Shown here: in pieces, positions 1-5,332 of the stretch
Numbering within the stretch: the stretch's first letter is position 1
Layout of the letters: the number at the start of each line of letters is the position of its first letter
DNA from: Limnohabitans sp.
GTDB taxonomy: Bacteria > Pseudomonadota > Gammaproteobacteria > Burkholderiales > Burkholderiaceae_C
Assembly (NCBI GenBank): GCA_015657605.1
Contig: JACDQO010000084.1
Location: 1-7,336, forward strand
DNA: 7,336 nt
Direction: 5' to 3'
Made by a program: the position numbers and the translations under genes
The notes under the pieces: generated by a model
What the model saw: the letters and a program-made list of their open reading frames with translations, nothing else
Told to the model about the DNA's origin: nothing
Database searches by the model: none

Positions 1-434
1 CAGGTCAATTGACTTTGGCCAAAGACAAAGCCAGTGACCAAGCCACAGGCATGGTGGTACAGGCCATGGGTCTTTTGGGTGTGCCTTACCGCCGGGGCGG
101 CAGCACCGAAAGCACAGGATTTGACTGCAGTGGTTTTGTGCGTCACTTGTACGAAAAATCAGTCGGTCGTCTCTTGCCCCGTCGCGCCGAGGAGCAAGCC
201 CGCGCCACCCAAGTGATCAATAAGGAAGAACTCAAACCCGGTGACTTGGTTTTCTTCAACACCATGCGCCGGACCTTCAGCCATGTGGGCATTTATGTGG
301 GCGATGGCCAGTTCATTCACTCGCCCCGTGCTGGTCAATCGGTGCGGGTCGAAGACATGCGCAGCGCTTATTGGCAAAAACGCTTCAACGGCGCACGCCG
401 CGTACACCTGGACAGCGAAAACGCCAAACCATGA
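1..434 (+). CDS. C40 family (NlpC/P60) peptidoglycan endopeptidase, 5'-truncated by window edge
   Basis: This is the C-terminal part of an NlpC/P60 cysteine peptidase. The family cleaves peptide stems of peptidoglycan, usually D-Glu to diamino acid bonds, in the periplasm. Numbering from the TTG at 9-11, the nucleophile is Cys40 in FDCSGFV (codon 126-128). The catalytic His is His92 in SHVGIYVGDG, and the third polar residue is His104 in FIHSP. The motif LKPGDLVFF (75-83), typical of the family, precedes the His. The core is complete and the protein ends about 25 residues after His104. The reading frame is open to the left edge, and no Met with a ribosome site is visible before the catalytic core, so the true start and an expected signal peptide lie outside the window. 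The stop (432-434) overlaps the next gene's ATG, which suggests translational coupling. The family call is secure; the exact substrate is not known. Confidence 0.93.
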   Translation, partial: GQLTLAKDKASDQATGMVVQAMGLLGVPYRRGGSTESTGFDCSGFVRHLYEKSVGRLLPRRAEEQARATQVINKEELKPGDLVFFNTMRRTFSHVGIYVGDGQFIHSPRAGQSVRVEDMRSAYWQKRFNGARRVHLDSENAKP

Positions 435-1138
435 AAACCCAAATTGACCACCTGGTGGTGGTGGCCTCCTCTTTGGATGTGGGCGTGCAATGGTGCGAAG
501 CCACCTTGGGCATCACCCCATCTGCCGGTGGCGAACACGAAAAATATGGCACCCACAACCGCCTGTTCAAAATCGCCACGCCCCAATACCCCTTGGCCTA
601 TTTTGAGATCATCGCCATCAACCCTGAGGCTGTGATTCCCAAACGTCTGCAAGTCACGCGCTGGTTTGACATGGACGACTTGGCCTTGCAAAAAACCATC
701 GCCCAAGAACCTCGCCTGGTGCACTTTGTCAGCAGCACCGAAGACCTCAAGGCGGCCCGTCACGCCTTGCGCACCCAGGGCATTGAACGTGGGCAAATCG
801 TGCATGCCAGCCGAAAGTCAAGCAAAGGCATGCTGCACTGGCAAATCACTGTGCGTGAAGACGGTGAGCGCCTGTTCAACGGCTGCCTGCCCACCTTGAT
901 TCAATGGGGCAAGCCCGATGCCACGGACCCGCTGCGCTTGCACCCGCGCAACAGCTTGCCCCGCTCGGGTGTGACGCTGCAAAGCCTGACCCTTCACCAC
1001 CCCAGCAGTGCCAAACTGCAGACCGCACTGGATGGAGTGGGCCTAACCGGTGTGGAAGTGGTGGATGGACCCGCCAACTTGGTGGCCACCTTGCAGACCC
1101 CCAAAGGTTTGGTGCAATTGCAAAGCTTGGGGATTTAG
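431..1138 (+). CDS. VOC / glyoxalase-like domain protein (235 aa)
   Basis: This is a vicinal-oxygen-chelate-fold protein, probably of the glyoxalase-like (Glyoxalase_3) type. The first beta-alpha-beta-beta-beta unit begins IDHLVVVASSLDVGVQWCEATLGI (residues 5-28), where His7 is the usual first metal ligand. It continues through GGEHEKYGTHNRLFKI (33-48) and YFEIIAINPEA (57-67), where Glu59 is the likely second ligand. A weaker second unit near the C-terminus includes the LQSLTLHHPSSAKL segment and ends with GLVQLQSLGI. No signal peptide or membrane segment is seen, so it is likely cytosolic. The ATG at 431-433 is chosen because it starts exactly at the conserved domain and forms an ATGA overlap with the peptidase stop. 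An upstream in-frame start at 371 would run deep into the peptidase gene. The substrate is unknown: VOC proteins include lyases, dioxygenases and binding proteins. Family call is strong; enzymatic activity is inferred. Confidence 0.88.
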   Translation: MKTQIDHLVVVASSLDVGVQWCEATLGITPSAGGEHEKYGTHNRLFKIATPQYPLAYFEIIAINPEAVIPKRLQVTRWFDMDDLALQKTIAQEPRLVHFVSSTEDLKAARHALRTQGIERGQIVHASRKSSKGMLHWQITVREDGERLFNGCLPTLIQWGKPDATDPLRLHPRNSLPRSGVTLQSLTLHHPSSAKLQTALDGVGLTGVEVVDGPANLVATLQTPKGLVQLQSLGI

Positions 1139-1162
1139 CTCTCTTTGGGCAAAGCCAAGAGC
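1138..1162. repeat. Short imperfect inverted repeat at convergent gene ends
   Basis: GCTCT (1138-1142) pairs with AGAGC (1158-1162), and inside it CTTT (1143-1146) pairs with AAAG (1151-1154) around a GGGC loop, with CCA bulged. It lies just after the VOC stop and covers the last codons of the convergent permease. It could act as a bidirectional terminator or 3'-end stabiliser, but no T-tract follows on either strand, so termination is only a guess. Confidence 0.25.
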
Positions 1163-1548
1163 AGCGCCATGCCCACCACCATCACCGCGGCTGTCAGCCA
1201 CAAAGCGCCTTTGAAACTGCCCGTGGCCTGCGCCATGGCCCCGGCCACAACGGGCGCGATCATTTGTGCTGCCCCATAGCTCAAGGTCAAACGGGCCATG
1301 GCCTTGCCGGGGTTTTGGGGCGCACGGCGCCCCACCAAAGCCAAAGTCAGGCTCACGATGCCGATGAAGGTGGCGCCATAACCCACGGCACCAATCAACG
1401 CAGCCGCCAGTGAACCCGACAAGGCAGGCAACACGATGGACACCGTCTGCAGACCAAACGCCAGCAGCAAGGCCGGGATGTCGCCCAGCCGCCGGGCCAC
1501 CAAATCCCACACAAAAACCGCCGGCATAGCCGCCAAACCCACCAAGGC

Positions 1549-1554
1549 CCAACC
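1549..1554 (-). other. Frameshift site in the MFS permease
   Basis: On the coding strand ACT CTG GTT GGG CCT TGG leaves the family frame. One extra T (GTT TGG GCC TTG GTG) would give T-L-V-W-A-L-V and join the two halves. The likely missing base lies in the AA run at 1551-1552 on the plus strand. The neighbouring GGG and CC runs make a homopolymer-type indel plausible. Confidence 0.8.
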
Positions 1555-2428
1555 AGAGTGCCCTGCCCGGCCAGGGCCGGTTCGCGCTCGACAATGGCCA
1601 CCGTGAAGGTGGCACTGATGACATAGCCCCAACCGGCTGCAAAGTAGCTCAGGCCCATGGTCCACAACCAACGCCGAGACACCCCAGGCGGCGCATGCGC
1701 CTGCGCTTGTGGCGTGGGTACAGGGGGCACCGGGGGCCGCCACAGCCAAGCGGGCACAAAAAACAACAAGCCCAAACCTGCAAAAGCCAACCACTGGTCA
1801 GACCAGAGGGTCCAGATGTCAGACAAGACCCAGGCGCCTAACGCAGACACCACAATGCCCAAGCCCAAACCGATGAAGTAAACCCCCAGCTCTGGCCGCC
1901 GACCTTGGCGCATCAACCAACCCAACACCAAGCCAGAACCCAGCAGCATGCCAGTGGCACTGCACAGTCCGCCCATAAAGCGCCACAAACCCCAAGCGGG
2001 TAACCAGCTCGACAAAGCCATCGCCGCTGTGGTGAGCAATGCCATCCACAGGCCAGCACTGTAAAAACGGTGACGCCAGCGCACATCGTCCATCCAGGCG
2101 GCCACCATGGCGCCCACGATGTAGCCGGCGTAATTGATGGCCGCCAATCCCCCTGCGGCGGTATCGTTCAAGCCGGTTTGCAATTGCATGGCTGGCAACA
2201 AAGGCGTGTACACGAACCTGGCCAGACCAATGGTCAAAACCAAACCGCAAATACCGCCCAGCATGACTTGCCAAGCCTGCAAGGGTCGCTTGGGCGTGAA
2301 TGTGGGTGAAGTGGTCATGCCCATAGGTTAACGTGAGTTTCTGGTGTGGACCGGTGAAGACTGGGCCTGCATACGTCCTCTGACAAGCCCTTGACCGCGT
2401 CACTCAGACGACAGCACACAAGGCCGGT

Positions 2429-2446
2429 GCAGGGTTTACACCCTGC
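2429..2446. promoter_or_regulatory. Perfect 7-bp inverted repeat, candidate operator
   Basis: GCAGGGT (2429-2435), TTAC, ACCCTGC (2440-2446) is a perfect dyad in the 174-bp divergent region between the permease and the solute-binding protein. It sits about 50 bp before the latter's ATG. It overlaps a -35-like TTTACA (2435-2440), although no convincing -10 box lies at the right spacing. There is no T-tract, so a terminator is unlikely. A repressor or activator site controlling one or both divergent genes is inferred; no regulator gene is adjacent. Confidence 0.35.
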
Positions 2447-2486
2447 CACAGCCCAAAGCAGAACTCTAAAGTGAATTCCACATTAC

Positions 2487-2492
2487 AAGGAG
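2487..2492 (+). promoter_or_regulatory. Shine-Dalgarno (AAGGAG) for the solute-binding protein
   Basis: AAGGAG ends 6 nt before the ATG at 2499. It is the strongest ribosome site in the window and supports the long-signal start. A weaker AAGGG (2553-2557) lies 4 nt before an in-frame ATG at 2562, which would give a more ordinary signal peptide. Confidence 0.7.
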
Positions 2493-2498
2493 ACCGTC

Positions 2499-3533
2499 AT
2501 GACCCACCCACACCTGTCCGCTCAGTCCGGCACCCACACCCGCAACGCCATGAAGGGCCCAATGGCCTCTCCTTTGCGCCGCAGCCTCGGCTTGCTGGTG
2601 CTCAGTTTGGGGGCTTTGTGTGCCACAGGCGCCTCGGCACAAGCTTTCCCAAACAAACCCTTGCGCTTGGTGGTCACCTTCCCGCCAGGGGGTGCGCCGG
2701 ACATCTTGGCCCGCCTGTTCAGCGAAAAAGCCCAATTGGGTTTTCCGGTGGTGGTCGACAACCGTCCTGGCGCTGGCGGCAACATCGGCGCTGACAACGT
2801 GGCCAAGTCGCCCGGGGATGGTCACACCATCGTCATGGGCACCGTGGGCACGCACTCCATCAACGGGGCGCTGTACGAAAAAATGCCTTACGACATGGTC
2901 AAGGACTTCAGCCCCATTTCCTTGATCGCCTCGGCACCCAATTTGCTGGTGGTCAACAACGCCTTGCCCGTCAAAAACGTGCCTGAACTCATCGCCTACA
3001 TGAAGGCCAACCCCAACAAGTTGTCTTTTGGCTCCCCCGGCATTGGCACCTCGGTGCACGTCTCGGGCGAATTGTTCAAGTCCCTCACGGGCACCACCAT
3101 GACGCACGTGCCCTACAAAGGCCGTCAATTTGCCATCCCCGACCTGGTCGGCGGCAGCATCCAAGTCATGTTTGACAACATGCCATCTGCCCTGCCCATG
3201 GCCAAAGAGGGCAAGATCCGCGCCTTGGCTCAAACCACGGCCAGACGCTCACCTGCTGCGCCCGATGTGCCTACTGTGGCCGAGACAGTGCCAGGCTTTG
3301 AAGCCACCACCTGGTTTGCCATGTTCGCACCCGCCAACGTGCCCAAGCCCGTCATCGACCGCCTGAATGCCGAGGTGCTGCGCGTTTTCAGACTGCCCGA
3401 TGTGCAAGAACGCCTGAAAACTCTGGGCCTGGATGCGGTCTTGTCCAGCCCAGAAGAACTGGCGCGTTACCAAGCCACCGAAATCACCAAGTGGGCCAAG
3501 GTGGTCAAAGACTCGGGCGCCAAGGCCGAGTGA
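2499..3533 (+). CDS. Bug/TctC-family tripartite tricarboxylate transporter substrate-binding protein
   Basis: This is a periplasmic solute-binding protein of the Bug (TctC) family, which binds carboxylates or related small acids, classically for TctA/TctB permeases. The signal peptide has basic RR (27-28), a hydrophobic core (LGLLVLSLGALC) and a cleavage site near ASA-QA (residues 45-49). The mature part has the family hallmarks: FPPGGAPDILAR (61-72), VVVDNRPGAGGNIGA (84-98), GTVGTHSIN (114-122), the HVPYKG loop (203-208), VMFDN (223-227) and DVPTVAE. Length is 344 residues against a usual 320-330; the excess is an extended n-region, because the signal peptide would be about 26 residues if Met22 (2562) were the start. 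The AAGGAG site favours Met1. There are no TctA/TctB genes in the window, as is common for the very numerous orphan Bug proteins of Burkholderiales. The CoA-transferase gene converges from the other side. The ligand cannot be read from sequence. Confidence 0.95.
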   Translation: MTHPHLSAQSGTHTRNAMKGPMASPLRRSLGLLVLSLGALCATGASAQAFPNKPLRLVVTFPPGGAPDILARLFSEKAQLGFPVVVDNRPGAGGNIGADNVAKSPGDGHTIVMGTVGTHSINGALYEKMPYDMVKDFSPISLIASAPNLLVVNNALPVKNVPELIAYMKANPNKLSFGSPGIGTSVHVSGELFKSLTGTTMTHVPYKGRQFAIPDLVGGSIQVMFDNMPSALPMAKEGKIRALAQTTARRSPAAPDVPTVAETVPGFEATTWFAMFAPANVPKPVIDRLNAEVLRVFRLPDVQERLKTLGLDAVLSSPEELARYQATEITKWAKVVKDSGAKAE

Positions 3534-3540
3534 TATGGCC

Positions 3541-3586
3541 CAACCAGCATGCGCCCGGACACATACACGGATGACCTGGCTGGTTG
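3541..3586. terminator. Possible weak bidirectional stem at convergent gene ends
   Basis: CAACCAGC (3541-3548) is the reverse complement of GCTGGTTG (3579-3586), separated by 30 nt, in the 60-bp gap between the convergent solute-binding and CoA-transferase genes. The placement suits a shared 3' structure, but the loop is long and no T-run follows on either strand. Confidence 0.2.
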
Positions 3587-3593
3587 TCAGGCC

Positions 3594-4812
3594 TCAAGCC
3601 ACAATGCCTTGATCGCGCAGAGCCTGAATTTGCGTGGCACTCAGGCCCATGCTGGCCAGCACCGAATCGCTGTCTTGACCGATGGAGGGCGCATTGCGGC
3701 GGTGCCCACCGGGCGTTCGTGAAAGCTTGGGCACGATGCCCGGCACCATCAAATCACTGCCATCGTCCATGTGCACCTTTTGAAGCATGTCACGCGCTTG
3801 GTAATGCGCGTCTTGCGCAATGTCGGCCACGGTGTAGATGCGCCCTGCCGGGACACTGGCTCGGTCCAGCGCGGCCAGCACCTCGTCCACCGTGTGCTGC
3901 GCCGTCCACTGGCCAATCACGCCATCGATTTCGGCCACGCGGGCCACGCGCCCGGTGTTGTCCTTCAAGGCCGGGTCTTGGGCCAGGTCGTCCCGGCCTA
4001 TTTCGGCCATGAGCCGTTTGAAAATGCTGTCGCCGTTGCCTGCAATCAGGGTGTAGCCGCCGTCTTTGCACAGGTAAGCGTTGCTCGGTGCAATGCCAGG
4101 CAAGGCACTGCCCGCAGGTCCGCGCACGGCGCCAAAGGCGCTGTACTCGGGGAGCAGGCTTTCCATGCAATTGAACATGGCCTCGTACAAAGCCACATCG
4201 ATGACCTGTCCTCGGCCCGAATTTTTTCGCTCGTGCAGCGCCAACAAAATGCCGATCACGCCATGCAAAGCCGCCAGCGTGTCGCCCAAGCTGATGCCCA
4301 CACGCACCGGCACCCGGCCCGGCTCGGCCGTCAGGTGACGGATGCCGCCCATGGCCTCACCCACCACGCCAAAACCGGGGCGATCGCGGTAAGGGCCGGT
4401 CTGCCCATAGCCACTCACGCGCAGCATGATCAAACGTGGATTCAAAGCCAACAAATCGTCGGGCCCCAGACCCCAGTTTTCCATGGCACCTGGCCGGAAA
4501 TTTTCAATCAACACATCGCTCTCGGCGGCCAACTGGCGCACGATGTCTTGCGCGGCGGGCTGCTTGAGGTCGAGCGCCAAAGACTGCTTGTTGCGCGACT
4601 GCACTTGCCACCAGACCGAGGTGCCGTCTTTCATCAAGCGCCATTGGCGCAAGGGGTCGCCCCGAGCCGGGCGGCTCGATCTTGACCACATCCGCACCAA
4701 AGTCGGCCAAGGTTTTGGCGGCAAAAGGCCCGGCAATCAGCTGGCCCAGTTCCAGGACTTTGAGTCCGGCCAAGGGGCCGGTGGCGGGTGAAAAAGCTTT
4801 GGCGTTCGTCAT
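3594..4812 (-). pseudogene. CaiB/BaiF family (family III) CoA-transferase, interrupted by one frameshift
   Basis: This is a family III CoA-transferase, which moves CoA between carboxylic acids in the cytosol. The first 51 residues (from ATG 4812-4810) hold the N-terminal motif GLKVLELGQLIAGPFAAKTLADFGADVVKIEPPG. One extra G in the coding-strand GGGG (4660-4663) then shifts the frame. The rest resumes at GDPLRQWRLMKDGTSVWW and runs uninterrupted to the TGA at 3594. Removing one G gives 405 residues, the usual length. The family motifs are present: ENFRPG (103-108), SGYGQTGPY, and ISLGDTLAA with the predicted acyl-CoA-forming Asp177 (corrected numbering), followed by LPGIAPSN and VPAGRIYTVADI. 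The start overlaps the upstream gene's stop (ATGA) without its own Shine-Dalgarno, so coupled translation is likely. A dicarboxylate or hydroxy-acid substrate would fit the neighbouring Bug protein, but that is inference. It is either a recent pseudogene or carries a homopolymer sequencing error. Confidence 0.88.
4660..4663 (-). other. Frameshift site (homopolymer) in the CoA-transferase
   Basis: The plus strand reads CCCC here (GGGG on the coding strand: GGC TCG GGG CGA). With three G the codons become GGC TCG GGC GAC CCC, giving G-S-G-D-P, which matches the family's PPGxGDPLRQW stretch. Confidence 0.82.
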
Positions 4813-5309
4813 GGTTTGGCAAAGTCAGCATCCACCCAGGCCTGGGCAGTTTGTCGATTGAACTTGAACCCGGCTGCGACCTTGACCTCGGCCAGGGCAT
4901 CGCCGCCTTCGTCCTGCGCACTCAGCATGGCGTAGGGGTTGTCTTCGTCAGGCACGATGCGCAGCAACACCGTCACCCGGCTGTCTTTGCCGTTGACGGT
5001 CACGCTCTGGTTCAGTTGTGCATGCAGCTGCTGCTCGCTGCGGCGCACAAACTCGCTGGCGGTTTTCACCAAGGTGATGAAAGCCAAGCCGTCCAACGGC
5101 TTGGGGTTCTTTTTGTCGCGCCCCATGGTCCACGGCCCGACCAAGGCGGGCTCGGACTCACCGTCTTTGTACATGGCCACCGCCCAACCATCGTCATCGT
5201 CATTCTTGATGACCTCTGCAGTCCATTGCTCGTTTTGCCAAAGGCGCGGCTCTTGGACCAGCGGCTGGTCTTGCATGTCTTGGGTGTCGTTGTTCATCGT
5301 CTGGGTCAT
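4809..5309 (-). CDS. Hypothetical protein, 166 aa, small acidic cytosolic type
   Basis: I do not recognise a family. The product is 166 residues, rich in Asp/Glu, without signal peptide, membrane helix or Cys. The N-terminus is Gln/Asp/Asn-rich (about the first 25 residues) and probably disordered. It is followed by a likely beta-rich part (QWTAEVIKNDDDDGWAVAMYKDG, 28-50, with four consecutive Asp), a VGPWTMGRDKKNPKPLDGLAF segment and a probable helix (TLVKTASEFVRRSEQQLHAQL). A final beta-type region contains VTVLLRIVPDEDNPYAML. The ATG at 5309-5307 is directly preceded by an in-frame TGA, so the start is that Met or Met5 (5297-5295); neither has a good Shine-Dalgarno. It lies 23 nt after the helicase stop and overlaps the CoA-transferase start by 4 nt, so it is the middle gene of the probable operon. 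Well-formed codon use and tight spacing at both ends support a real gene. Confidence 0.75.
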   Translation of the reverse strand: MTQTMNNDTQDMQDQPLVQEPRLWQNEQWTAEVIKNDDDDGWAVAMYKDGESEPALVGPWTMGRDKKNPKPLDGLAFITLVKTASEFVRRSEQQLHAQLNQSVTVNGKDSRVTVLLRIVPDEDNPYAMLSAQDEGGDALAEVKVAAGFKFNRQTAQAWVDADFAKP

Positions 5310-5332
5310 TCAAATCAAGCGCCGATCATGCC

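Larger units (their letters stand above)
1135..2324 (-). pseudogene. YbfB/YjiJ family MFS permease, interrupted by one frameshift
   Basis: This is a twelve-helix major facilitator permease of the inner membrane, resembling the YbfB/YjiJ (MFS_4) family. The first helix carries TIGLARFVYTPLLPAM, close to the family's GxGRFxYTPLLPxM signature. The N-terminal reading frame (from 2324) gives seven helices, with a Pro-rich loop (RPPVPPVPTPQ) between helices 6 and 7, up to EPALAGQGTLV. The frame then shifts by one base near 1551, and the rest (WALVGLAAMPAVFVWD through the final LALPKES) continues in another frame with helices 8-12. Restoring one base gives 396 residues, the normal family size. An in-frame TAA lies two codons upstream of the ATG at 2322-2324, so the start is that ATG or the one at 2316-2318; neither has a clear Shine-Dalgarno. 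The stop TAA (1137-1135) overlaps the VOC stop. Transported substrate is unknown. It is broken as read, but everything else is intact, so a sequencing indel is quite possible. Confidence 0.85.

Noticed and set aside
371..430. Upstream extension of the VOC protein to the ATG at 371
   Set aside because: It would overlap the peptidase by about 60 nt and adds a basic Arg/Thr-rich tail outside the conserved domain; the ATG at 431 fits both the domain edge and the ATGA overlap.
2391..2419. TTGACC at 2391-2396 as a sigma-70 -35 box
   Set aside because: At 16-18 bp spacing the sequence has no -10-like hexamer, so I do not call a promoter.
2466..3233. 255-residue minus-strand open frame opposite the solute-binding protein
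   Set aside because: The plus strand encodes a full Bug protein with a signal peptide and strong Shine-Dalgarno; the antisense frame shows no domain.
3771..4685. 304-residue plus-strand open frame opposite the CoA-transferase
   Set aside because: It is a shadow of the conserved CoA-transferase, with no motif and no ribosome site.
4537..4736. Start of the CoA-transferase at 4736 in the downstream frame
   Set aside because: Its first ~25 residues (Pro/Arg/Ser-rich) do not match the family; the true N-terminus lies in the other frame up to 4812, with the frameshift between.
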